Source: Tubulanus polymorphus (Eukaryota; Nemertea; Palaeonemertea; Tubulaniformes; Tubulanidae). From it: DNA of 60,000 nucleotides. The stretch lies in NCBI RefSeq assembly GCF_964204645.1, contig NC_134033.1, positions 4,934,231 through 4,994,230 on the forward strand, given 5' to 3'. The notes under the pieces were generated by a model that saw only the letters and a program-made list of their open reading frames with translations, made no database searches and was not told the DNA's origin. Position numbers and translations under genes: made by a program. Positions 11,219-26,794 of the stretch are shown one piece after another; the first letter of the stretch is position 1; each line of letters starts with the position of its first letter.

Positions 11219-14200
11219 GCTACAGCGGTAGTGATAGCGGCACCGACAGCGACAGCAACTACCACAACGACAATGACAATAAAAATAGTAATTATAATAA
11301 TATTAATCATGATAATAATATGAGTGAGACTGAGGAATTCTTTCGTTTTTATTCTTTCTTCGAATCGATCCAATTAAAATGTGTACACGAAATGTTTTCT
11401 AGATACGATTCGTGCCATTCTATCTTAAGACCTGTTACAAATCATAATTTTGCGAGCGGAAATTATGTTGATACACACGAGATTTTCAGATAGTCGCATT
11501 ATATTATTATCGTCATCGTTATACATTTTCAGGTAGTGAAGGAGGTGAAATCATTAAGCCGCGTGTTCCCGAGTTCAAAGAATACATTGTATCATGTAAC
11601 TACATTACAACTAAAGTGGAAAGTGAACATCTATGAAAAACAGTTGAAACTAACAGTGCTATCAGAAAACTGTGATCGAGCTGGTTTTTATATATTTGAT
11701 GGTAGTAATCTCACAGCTAGACGCTATGGTCCGTATTGTCCTGGTTCATACTACGGTCGATCTGTCGTCAGCCTGATTACATCAGGTGGACCGGTTACTG
11801 TAGTAGCGTACGCTTATTACTATAACAATCAGTTAACAGTTAATCGTCCTGACCAGTCGTATCTTATGTACGCCCCTATCGATTGTGATGGTTATGTTCT
11901 AAAGGAAGAAGAACGTCAGATCAATATGACGTCACACTGTCTCGTGATTACACCTGAAAATCGACGCCTTCGCTTGAAAAATATTCGCGTATTATCAGAA
12001 CACGAATATCAAATTGACCGATGTTTTCTCAAGATGTCATTGTCATGTGATCAGTTTCTGAGTTTGAGGAATCAGTGTCTTGATAACAGTCTCGTATTAA
12101 ACACTGTCGATTTCGCAAGTGATGGGTTTGGATTCTGGCAGGAACCACTAATAGTAAAACTACGTCGTGAATGTCTAGGAGTGAAAAAAGCAGCTAGTAT
12201 TCGAGGTTCCCTTATCTTATCTGCGACTCCTGATAAATGTGGACTCGTGCAGTCACCGAAGTACCCGGGTCGGGCAGGACGTACGTTCAAATCAATTGTC
12301 TACAAATTTGAAAAAACGATACAACAAAATACATTAGAATATTACAGCATATATCAATATTACAGATTCATTGTAAAATTTATCGGATCAGTTTCATGTG
12401 ATACAAACAACGTATTTGATTATGATCCAATCATTCTAATGCAAATGATGATTTACAGCCACTTCCTCGACGGAGTCGTTAGAAACCGACATGAAACTAA
12501 AATATGTGAAAATAACGCGGTTCGTGGACTCATATATCATAGTTTGAAAGGTTGGGACCTGCGTTTTGAAGTAATTAATAGCATTCCAACGTTTCAAATA
12601 CAATACACTTTACACGAGTCGTTACCGATTAAAGATTTCGATAATTTCTACTGTAAAAAAGGATTCCTGGATTCCGAAATTTCCTGCATCAAATTCATCA
12701 GAGATGAACGTCTGAATTGGGAGAACGCTGAAATATACTGTAGACAGAAGTACGCGGGACATCTACTCAGTATCAACTCAGAACAGGAAATGATTTCCAT
12801 CAAAAGATTATTCGCTACAAAACTTCTCCGAATGGCGTACACATTAAAAGCGCTTATAATGATGATTGGATTGAAATGGCAGGTAAGTCTAATGAATAGA
12901 GATATTAATTTGGAAAGAAATATTTTTGAAAAAGAAATATTATGTATTTCTAATTTTCTTCATGTAACAGAATGATGGTTATTACACGTGGACTGACGGT
13001 AAACCATTGAGCTACGCAGAGTGGTATAAACCTGTTATTAATGAAACAATACCAGACGTTATTCGAGGATTGATATCTCCGCTAAGAAAACAACCGATAA
13101 ATGACGTCAATATGCCGTGTACGGCGATGATACTAAATAATCCACGAGGATCAGCGAACTGGGTTCGATTCCCGTGTCAAATCGAGGAGACGCACACGAC
13201 ATTCATTTGTGAATCTGAGAGAATCGACATCAAACACAAACACAATTCAACGATAAACGATGCGAACAATTCAACAAATACAGACTTAAATAAAACCATA
13301 CATCAAATGATTCCCGATGTTACTTTAATCAATTCAACCTGTCCAATGGGTTGGGTAACTATTACCGGACAATGTTATCGAATACTAACCGACTGGAAAA
13401 ACAATCGAGGTTTGAATATTCGGAGTGCTAGAGAAATGTGTCAAAGCATCCGTGCCGAAAAAGTGAGAATCACCTCAAATACGGAAAGCGATATGAAAAA
13501 TTTAATTAGCAAATTTCAATATCGACATCAATATGGCGCTATACTGACAATGGACCACGACGGATTCAAAGTTTACAAACCACTAGTGACCAGGAATGAA
13601 ATTACTCATATTCAATCGGTTAAATGGTTATTGAAACCTTTCGATAATATAACACATAAAGTGCATTCCGTGTTGTGTACCTATAATGTAACTGGAGAAG
13701 AGTTAGCTTCTGGAAGCGGTTGTAAATCGTGGCAGTTTGAATGTAACGATCAAAGATGTATCAGCGACCATCGCGTATGTGATACCAGACACGACTGTCA
13801 ACACGGCGAAGATGAACTAAATTGTACGGATATCAATTTACACAGTCAGTTCCGCTGTAACGATGGACAGGTTATATCGATTAGCGGTTTCTGTGACTTT
13901 ATGAGAGATTGCGTCGATGGCTCGGATGAGAACTCGTGCTATCACCCACCGTGTTTATCTACGCAATATCGCTGTTCCAATCACCAATGTATCGATAGTT
14001 ATAAACGATGTGAAGGACTAGCCAACTGTAAAGACGGTTCCGATGAGATCGGATGCACTGCTGTACTTTGTCAGGGGTTCTCGTGCGCGGACGGTGAATG
14101 TATTAGTTCTCAGTTGTATTTGGATGGTGTCGTGGATTGTAGCGGAAGTCTCGAAGAAGACGAATTGGTAACTAATATGACAGTGAATCCCGAGGTTTAC

Positions 14201-16225
14201 TGTAATAATGACAATCACTGTACGACTCGTTTCACAGATCTGTGTAACGAATCGGATGAACAAAGATGTTCGTTCAATTCTCCTCGCTGTTATTCCCGAC
14301 ACGAAAGGTGTATTTTAGAAAGGATGCCGATTGGTTTCCCGGTATGTAGAAATCTTGAACATATACTCGCGTGTAATGACTTCGAATGCGCGGCTGGTAC
14401 TGTAAAATGTCCGGCATCTTACTGTATACCAATCAGACACGTTTGTGACGGTCGATCCGATTGTCCAAATTCAGAAGATGAACGAAACTGCGAGACTTGG
14501 TCGTGTCCGGGAATGTTTAAATGTGGTCAGGAAAATCGATGTATTCCGCAATCTGAAGTTTGCGACGGTGTCGTAAATTGCAAACATAACTCAGATGACG
14601 AGTCATACTGTAAGGTCACGTGTCCTGAACGTTGTAATTGCCGGGGTCATTTCATCGATTGTGAAAACGCTCTTTTATCAGATATTAATGCTCGTTTTAT
14701 AGAATCAACTCGGGTTTTGATTTTGTCGAATAACCGAGTCGTATTTAACGAGTCGACGTTCAACTCTTTCATTTATCTTCGTTTTCTCGATATTTCGGGC
14801 AATAATTTGTCTTACATCGTTCCAAACGCGTTTTCTAATTTAAACAATCTATACACATTAGACCTTACTCACAACCGCATAACATCATTATCTGCTAATA
14901 CATTCGCAGGTTTGATCAGTTTAAAACAACTATTTCTTATCGGAAATACGCTGCAACATTTAGAAGACGGTTGTTTCCGAGGTCTGACGTCACTTACTGT
15001 TCTCGATCTTCACGGTCTTTCTATATCGGTTCTCGGTGAAAATGTATTTAAAGGTTTATCCGCATTACAGTCGTTAAATATCAGCAGTAACAGAATACAT
15101 TATATTTCCAGTTATGCTTTTTACGGATTGGTTGGACTTGAAATTCTAGATCTAGTCAAAAATGCCGAAGTGATATTTGTAAAAAGAAACGTTCTTGGCG
15201 ATCTTACATCACTGAAATACATCGCTTCGGATGCTTACAAATTTTGCTGCATGGCACCGAATGTTGACCGATGTCTTCCCGAACCTGATCAATTTTCAAC
15301 CTGTTCTGACCTGATGGGTAACGCTGTACTGAGGGCCATCATCTGGATGATCGCATCTTTCAGTTTTCTCGCTAACAGTATCGTTATCTTATTTCGCGTC
15401 CAAGCTTTGCGGATGGAATCCACCCGAACACGTAACACATCTTCAGATATCTACATCATTAATATTGCCGGTTGTGATTTTCTGATGTCGGCCTATTTGT
15501 TTGTGATTGCAGGAGCTGACCACGCGTTCAAAGGCGTTTATTATCTGAATTCTGAAGCTTGGACAGATAGCACATTATGCCGTCTCGCCGGGGTTATTGT
15601 CACCGTTTCCTGCGAAGGTTCATTGACTTTTCTCTTAATTCTAACGCGTCAGAGATATTCAAACATCGTCAACCCGTTTTCTAGAAGTCCGATTATAACT
15701 CCGAAATACGTTATCGGTATTTGCTGCATCTGTTGGCTCGTTATAAGCACAGTTTCTATTCTACCGCTGTCATCGTCGTCTTACTTCGGAGACAATTTTT
15801 ACGGTACAACCGGAGTTTGTTTGCCTATGAATTTATTGACGATCGACGTCAATGGCTGGCAATATTCATTCGCTATTTTTGCCTTGTTTAATGCGGCCAT
15901 ATTGGCTACCATAATGATGACGTACGCTCAGATGTATAGACTCGTATCTGGAAGTAGGTCGGGCTCGGGTAGAGCCGATCCTACCGAACTGGTTTTAGCT
16001 CGAAGGAGTTAAGTAATCAATCTTTGTAATTTATTTTGCTGGCTACCGATAATAATCGTTCAGTTTTGCGCCGTATTTTCGGTCGAGATACCGAACCAGG
16101 TGGCAGCTTGGCTGGCCGTTCTATTTTTACCGATCAACTCGTCTCTGAATCCGCTTCTTTATACCATACTGACGATCGATATGAAATCAATTAGAACGAG
16201 ATATAAACGTCAACAAAAGAACTAG

Positions 16226-18281
16226 ATTAATAACACTTCAGTAGCAATAAAGGAGCTTTTAAACGAATCGTTTTAGTGTTCTCGGTCGCACACCAAACTC
16301 TAGTAATGAATCTAAAGAACAAAGGACATTAACGATGACCTTTGGGCCCATGGTCCATTCAGTTTTTTTATCACAACTTTCTTCGTAGCTATTAGATTAA
16401 TTGTAGATTGTTTGTTAAATGCAATGTTATTTACTTTAGGTGCGGATTTAACGGGCTCGGCGAGCCCTTTACTGGCCAGTGCAATTGAAATAAACGATTA
16501 CATAGATGACGACTTATTAATTTATGAATGTATTCACTGATGTAGTGAAAGCGTGTGTGTGTGAGAGTGATAGGTTTCATTTTTCTTTTAGGGCGGCACG
16601 GCTCCGATAGATCATTGTGATCTCTTCGTGTAGCCCACATTTTCTTGTTACATTTTGTCACTGTATATTATGCGATATCAATAATGTAATAATGTAACAA
16701 CAAAAATAAATACCATACTACTTTACTAAATATGCCACCGGATGAAATTATTTTTCAGCCACCACCGAACCGTATGGCGACCGATTCGGGTAAACGAAAT
16801 TGCCAAGTTAAAGAAAGTGCAACATACCCCATGCCAAATATCACAAGCATTCAATATCATGATTGATATATGCAATCAATTTTCAATAGAATACGAAGTC
16901 AAGTTTAACACTGAACAGACTATATATTTTATCTACTTTTTCTTCCCTGGGAGGATCAGAATCCTTGAAAGTCACAGTGTTTTATTTCACAAGGCCATAT
17001 CATTTAAGTATCAAAAACTGGTATGCACTTGGGTAATATGATCGCTACCGATGAGACAGACTCTCAACGGATGTACCACGCAATATGTGATTTAAACAGA
17101 ATAGTGGATATATTTCACTCACAATTTAATCATGTTAAGCCCTTTATCAGATTTAATTTCGAAAGTTGACTATATTCGAGTATATTGGAGCGTTGCTCGC
17201 CACAGTTACATTTTCGGTAATCGGGTGATGATTCGAAGCGTTCAGATTCAACAGGTTTAAAGTTTATGATTATTTTTCCTAGTTTAATTCCGGTCACGAT
17301 AGAGTTTGATTGACAGGTACTTTTGTTGTTGATCACGCTTAATCAGTTATCAGAATAGAACACTAACTCACCATCTATCCACTAATTCTGGACGATGAAC
17401 AATTTGAAATTTGTTTTTCCCTGCCTCTGTCTCTCGCTCTGCCTCTGCCCCCTCTCCCTTTCCCTCTCCAATAATAAATATCACAGCTAGTGATAAACAT
17501 CACAGCTAGATACATCGTTTCAGAGCGATGTATAAATATTTTACCACATATTATACGAACGCACCAGCGAGCCGGCGATCATATCAGCGGATAAATCACT
17601 CGTAATAAATGCAAATAAAACCGCGATGATGAGTTATAAAAAACGTTTTAAACGAATCTGTATCGATACAACACCTCTCCACACATCAGCTCGTATGTAC
17701 GTACCAGTGCGCGACGTACTTGAACAGTCATTTTTATCGCGTTTTTCATCAGTGACTGTTTGTCACACAGTTCTGGGATCTAGCTACCAGTTGTACTTTA
17801 TCATCGCTGGCATTTCGTCAACTTCGGGAGCCGGTCGAACCCAGTTCCATAGTTGTCGTTACAATTTGATTATGTTGAATTTATGAATGTTAACGAATTA
17901 ATCTTGATCGTATATGATACAAAAAGAACTAAACATTTCTTGGCGAATACATTGGAAACTGATCGGGATCTCGGAGTGGAAAATCGACAACTGATTTTGA
18001 ATTTATAGCGAAACAATCGGAAAAAAACTTAAAAGTGACATGCTAAAACTGATTGTGACATTACAGATATTATCGTTGGACAATGAATAATGCAATCTGA
18101 TTGTAAGTTCTAAATCGTTGGAAAATTGAATTTGAATTTCTTTAGAAATTGACATATTGAAAACTGATTGTGACTTTCTTGTCGAATCATCGGAAACTAA
18201 TCGTGATTTTGAAGTGAAATCATTCCACTTCACAATCAAGTTGACCCAAGCGAACTTTTCAGGTGAACTTATCCGCGAATT
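16226..18281. other. Intergenic region between receptor A and the TRPV-like gene
   Basis: No gene is seen. It contains a pyrimidine-rich tract (about 17410-17470). At about 17936-18235 lies a degenerate tandem array whose units contain variants of AACTGATTGTGAC and AATCATCGGAAA, ending about 45 bases before the ATG at 18282. Confidence 0.45.
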
Positions 18282-21772
<3,491 letters not shown>

Positions 21773-22460
21773 ACGATTCGTCCATGAACCGGTGACAAAC
21801 ACCAGATAGCGCTACTAACAGTCGGTTTTGCGGCATTCCAAATTCAAACACATTTATAAATTTTGATACATTTAAACCCCGAATTTCAAATTGGCAAAAT
21901 CACTTTAAAACGGTGTTGATATACTGTATAGATCGGTGCTGTTGTATTTAGTAAATCGTTCATTTGTATAATCTTGTAAATAACCGTGTTATGTAAAAAA
22001 GTCTTTATTTTTCTCCTTAATATACGATTGTAAACAAAATTATTGGCCAAAAAACCACCAACCGACATCCGTATGACCCGTATTTTCCTGTTCCAAATCA
22101 TACAGTCGGGCTATGTGTTGTTTATATACCGATAAAACGTAAGACTCTTCGTAACTCTTGGAAATAAACACTTCGAACACAATATTAGAATCATTACATC
22201 CAATGATGCCAGTCAAATTTCTATGGTTTAATTGGAATTCAAACACCTGGTCACATTTGATTCGAGTTCAGATTGAGTCTACTGTCTACTTTGCTATAAC
22301 GAGGGTCCATATGTTCAAAACTAAGATTAAACCTATCCTAACGGCAGAGTCCTAATGAGAAACTGTTTAAAATCTCTACTCTACCGGATTATGTGAGCAG
22401 TTTTTCGATTATATTTTCCTTGAAGAGATTTCAGCTCACACATGAGTCCTCTATCAGACC
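21773..22460. other. Intergenic, one unassigned minus-strand ORF
   Basis: No recognised gene. A minus-strand frame at 22040-22246 has a protein-like composition and could be a terminal exon (ending GWWFFGQ then TAA). It has no recognised family and no confirmed splice partner. Confidence 0.3.
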
Positions 22461-23100
22461 AGGTTGTTTTAGTCAGCACACACTTGATGCAATCAGGTCC
22501 TGTTGAAGTGAGGAAGGTCTGGAATCTGGAAACTGTATTTGTCGGTTTAGTAAATGCGCATTGGCAGCAATCAGATCCTGCACGGGTCAGGAAGGTCGTC
22601 TCTGAAAATGCAACCAAAGTTTAATTAGACTTAAATCAGCTTGAATACGACCTCACCTAAGTTTGACTTTTAGAATTGAAGTTAAATTGTCCGCTCACCA
22701 ATTCATGTGTGGATCTGCATGGATTATTTCGATCAGTTATCGTTTCCTTGGGAAATGTGACACCCGAGCTACAGCATAATATCTGTCCGGCCTTGTTGGT
22801 TTAGTCAGCAAACATTGACAGCATTCAGATCCTGAGAGAAGTAGAGCTTATCTGAAAAACAGGCAGTATTGATCTCAATGATAATTCTTAATTTGTCTCG
22901 AAACATGCACATTGTAATTTGTTATAGCCAGTATTAAAAACCCACAAATCCACTCACCACCAATTTCTGTGTGAAGCATCATGGATTATCTCAAAAATGT
23001 CTGGAGTTCACAGCGTCGGTTTACTCAGCTTCGGAGTATTGGCAGCAATAAGGTCCCGAGTGAGGAATGGCTGATCTGAAAAACCGACAATTTCATATTT
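22461..23100 (-). repeat. Array of four Cys-rich exon-like repeats
   Basis: Four related modules at about 22461-22535, 22536-22620, 22787-22865 and 23008-23095 share, on the minus strand, a TTTTCAG acceptor-like start, a TTCCTCACT-like stretch and a GGATCTGATTGCTGCCAATG-like core. Two adjacent copies are open in one frame and give FLTRAGSDCCQCAFTKPT and FLTSTGPDCIKCVLTKTT. The third keeps the frame only in its ECCQCLLTKPT part. The fourth has a stop. Larger flanking sequence (with ATGGATTAT) is also repeated at about 260 base spacing. This may be an exon array of an unrecognised gene or a coding-like minisatellite. Confidence 0.5.
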
Positions 23101-23929
23101 CAGTACTGACTGGAAGAATCAATGTTTAAGTTTAGGTTGGATTCCCGAGTGAGAACCCAGAGACAGGGAGTCAATTAGATTAATTTATAAACGAGATGTG
23201 AACTGTCGAAAGCATCCCTCGGCAACTTCCCAAATTAGTCTTTAAATTAGTGGAAAAAAACTTATAGATCTCCCTTTTTACTTACCTAATCTCACGCAAG
23301 CACTGTACATATATGCGCGTGTATAGTGAATTCAACGCGTGTTAAGAATTAATCCTATGCCGGTTAAATTTCAAATCGAAAGGTATTCATTGAATTCAGA
23401 GATCGAGGACAATAACCGGACACAATATGAACTGAGTTTGTCATGATGCGGTGCAAGGGACACGAGAACCACTGGCTAGATAATACCAGACTGACCCTGT
23501 TAATATTTTAACTTCAGAAACCTAACTAATATATGAAGTAGATATAATATCTGATATTCTACACGTCCTCGTTAAAATGATATTTCTATACAGTAAATTA
23601 AATCCTTTCAAAATTGAGTTAACAGAAAAATCACTTTGCAATACAATCTGTTATTTACATTTCCATTGTCTATAACTCGAATTGTCACTGAAATCAAACA
23701 CACATCATAGAACTCTTGGAATTGATTTCATCAAATAAAATGAATTAAGATGATATCATCATAGGAAATATGCAATACATTCAACAAATCAAATGTCCAT
23801 TGTCTGTAACTTGTTAGAACTGTCTTAGCACCAGCAACAGCAGTAGTAGTAATAGTAGCCAAGCAGGAAATACTGTTATTTGTATTTATGAATTCAAGTC
23901 ATCCAGATGATAAATAGAGGCTACTTTAA
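23101..23929. other. Gene-free stretch
   Basis: No gene or element recognised. A short CAGCAGTAGTAGTAATAG tract lies near 23836. Confidence 0.4.
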
Positions 23930-24092
23930 CTTTTCTCATGATTCTCAACTCGTCAGAGATATTCAAATATCGTCAACCCGTTTTCTAGAAGTCCAATTAT
24001 AACTCCGAAATACGTTATCGGTATTTGCTGCATTTGTTGGTTCGTTATAAGCACAGTTTCTATTCTACCGCTCTGTCATCGTCGTCTTACTT
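23930..24092 (+). pseudogene. Short TM3/TM4 fragment of the receptor family
   Basis: About 150 bases match the receptors from the TM3/ICL2 junction (TCGTCAGAGATATTCAAATA) through TM4 to the first extracellular residues. A two-base insertion near 24073 breaks the frame. Similarity stops at CTTACTT. It lies directly upstream of the 5' flank of copy B, as expected for a deleted head-to-tail duplication junction. Its left end coincides with that of the fragment at 3162. Confidence 0.7.
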
Positions 24093-24139
24093 GGATTGAG
24101 TTGTTTCCTCAGAAAGTCTGCAGAGAAAAAGTCCTTACC

Positions 24140-24641
24140 CGCCACAATCAGATATCCATGCGCTTCGCTTTGCTTCAACTCAGTTATCATATTGACTGTA
24201 GAGTGTGAGAATTGTCAAAACAGATGTTGACGAAGTGTTTTACAGAGACGCAGAATATATAAATTAATATAGAAAAATAATTATCGAATATTGTCAAATC
24301 TGGTTCGGATATCAAAACGCAGTTCGAAAGCTACAGTCAATATTTTTAGCGAAATAATTGCGCATGATTATAAACACGATATATTGAAACACGTCTAAAT
24401 TTAGAAACCGCGGTAATTACAGCGAAACCGAAAACAGATGGAAGTTTCACAAAATACGAGACTGGTGCCAGTTTGATTTGGTCTTTACAAAATAATTGGA
24501 CACTGGATCAATTCGTCAACATCTGCCATTGGCAAATTCGTTGTAACTTCGTTATAACTGCAGCTATTCTTTTGAGAAATGTCGTGCGAACTTGGAAATA
24601 GTTAGAAATGTGTTTGTTTTGAAGCGTGAATTCTGCTCAAT
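24140..24641 (+). promoter_or_regulatory. Conserved 5' flank of receptor copy B
   Basis: Homologous to the flanks of copies A and C. The near-identical block is at 24349-24444, and the leader GAAGCGTGAATT precedes the ATG. It is probably still promoter-like in sequence although the gene is dead. Confidence 0.45.
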
Positions 24642-26157
24642 ATGCAGCGAATGAAAGCGTTGTTCGTAGTTTTACTGATCGCTCGCGGAGACTGTATATT
24701 TACGCGGGCTGATCGCGCAAACTCTGTCGAGGAAGCCGCGTCTGTTACAGTCAGTTCATCTTGTAAGAAGACTCAATACTCCGTCGATTCTACGTCCGGT
24801 TACATCGTTTCACCGAACTATCCCTCGTTAGTGCACGGTGTTGAATGTCGTTGGTTCGTCGACAGCTCTTTACCGGGAAGTTTTCTCGTTCAAGTTTACA
24901 ACGACATCGAGCCGTCGATATTCTGTAACGAGAACTGCCCTCTCATCGGTAAATCCGACAACAAACTCTGCGCTACCAGTAGAAAACCACTTGAAATCGG
25001 CAGTAACGATTTGATTTCGTTGTTGTTTAGGAGTAACGTCGATGGAGCGCGAGGTAGTCGGGTTCATATCATATATCGTTTTCTAGAACAGAGTCGCTTG
25101 AAAATCGAATATAAATGCATTATTTATTAACGGTGGAGTAAAAGAATTACCAACTCAAACAGGTTATAAATTCACGATTTCTACCTCTCGGTGTATATTG
25201 TTGTTAGAATGGATCGGGAAGCCAGACGGGTTTGCAATGAATTTAACGTTTATACAGTTAGATTTCAGATTAAAACCAGGAGAGTATCCAATGAAAACTC
25301 GTCCTCAAATTTACGACGGATGGAACAGCTCCAGTGAACCTATAGCTCTTATACTAGAACAAACCGGACATCCACCTTCGTCGTGTTATACTAAAACTTA
25401 TAAAGCACGTATTGAATTCATTTCAACTAGATCTTGGTTTCAGTCGCAGTTACTCATGCGAGTTTACAAAATATAATTTTGGAACATCTCTAACCCGTTA
25501 ATTCAAATCTATAATAAATCAGGACTGCTCGCTACAATTGATGGAATACCACATATAGTAACTAAGTCTAAACACTTATACTGCTGGTCTATCACAGTCG
25601 ATGTTCTGCAGTACGTCATCTTCAACTGGACACGTGATCTCGTCTCGTCACCAGGTGTCGTTGGTGTATATAAACAGGAAGGGTTACGTATTGTGAGAAC
25701 TGATATTTTACTCAGTTTTAACCATCTTATATCTCTGAGTGTAAAATCAGACGGATTTCTCGTGATTCTGTGCGTTTTAACGACATCGTATTTTTTTAAA
25801 TCATATTTGAAAATAGAATTCGAAGTGAAATCAATGAAAATATCAGACGACCACGTCAACAAGCCAAGGATATCGGTAAATTAAAAACAATGATTTGTAA
25901 ATTAGGTTCGTGTAATAGAATCATTGTAATAATCTATGATTTTGATGGCGATTTGACGAGTGAAACTTTGCCGAGAAACTTGGAATAACAACGTTATGTG
26001 TGACCCAAAGCACATGTTGTTTACGCGGAGTAATTATGATGATTAGTGGAAGAATTTAAATTATTTTGGATTACAACTAGAACTATTATCGATATTTTCA
26101 GTTTGTGAGTGGTTTGAAATTGTCGTATTGTAAACATTCAATACTGTAATCAATTCT

Positions 26158-26210
26158 CTTATATTTCAGCATTCAATCACAAAGTTTGTGATTGAATGCT
26201 GAAATATAAG
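26158..26210. repeat. Perfect 26-bp inverted repeat with 1-base spacer at a splice acceptor
   Basis: Bases 26158-26183 are the exact reverse complement of 26185-26210, with a single G between. The left arm contains the expected acceptor of copy B exon 2 (TTATATTTCAG). Copies A and C have no such palindrome, so the right arm is a fold-back copy of the left. Confidence 0.95.
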
Positions 26211-26794
26211 AACTCAATATCAGCTAATCGATTGTTCCCAAGATCAAAGACTACATTTTATCGTGTAACTACATTACAACTAAACTGGAAAGTGAACATC
26301 TATGAAGAACGGTTGAAACTAACAGCGCTATCAGAAAACTGTGATCGAGCTGGTTTTTATAATTTTGATGGTATAATTTCACAGCTAGACGCTATGGTCC
26401 GTATTGTCCTGGTTCATACTACGGTCGATCTGTCGTCAGCCTGATTACATCAGGTGGACCGGTTACTGTAGTAGCATACGCTTATTACTATAACAATCAG
26501 TTAACAGTTGGTTGTCCTAGCAGGTCATCTCTTGAATTTGCTCCTACTGATTGTGATGGTTATGTTCTACAAGAAGAAGAACGTCAGATCGATATGACGT
26601 CACACTGTCTCGTGATTACACCTGAAAATCGACGCCATCGCTTGAAAAATATTCACATATTATCAGAACACGAATATCAAATTGACCGATGTTTTCTCAA
26701 GATGACATTATTATGTGATCAGTTTCTGAGTTTGAGTAATCAGTTTCTTAATAACAGTCTTGTATTAAACATTGTAGATTTCACAGTTAATGAG

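Larger units (their letters stand above)
8157..16225 (+). pseudogene. Receptor copy A: CUB/C-lectin/LDLa/LRR/7TM, two disabling lesions
   Basis: Exons by comparison with copy C: 8157-9358, 11533-12882 and 12971-16225, all phase 0. The introns are 2174 bases (holding a LINE) and 88 bases. The domain order is that of copy C: signal peptide, CUB-like modules, lectin domains (YTWTDGKPLSYAEW spans the second junction), LDLa repeats, LRRs and 7TM. Two lesions are visible. After position 8530, 28 bases present in copy C are missing, with a shared GAT at the break, which shifts the frame inside CUB1. At 16010-16012 a TAA replaces the Leu codon TTA in TM6, after which the frame stays open through TM7 (NSSLNPLLYT) to TAG at 16223-16225. 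The rest is intact, so inactivation is recent, or the lesions are allelic. ATG 8157 is preferred because a typical signal peptide follows. Confidence 0.8.

Noticed and set aside
14018-14302. Minus-strand ORFs of about 94 codons within receptor exons (also 49083-49367)
   Set aside because: They are antisense shadows of the conserved LDLa-coding sequence, present in both copies because the sense strand is conserved.
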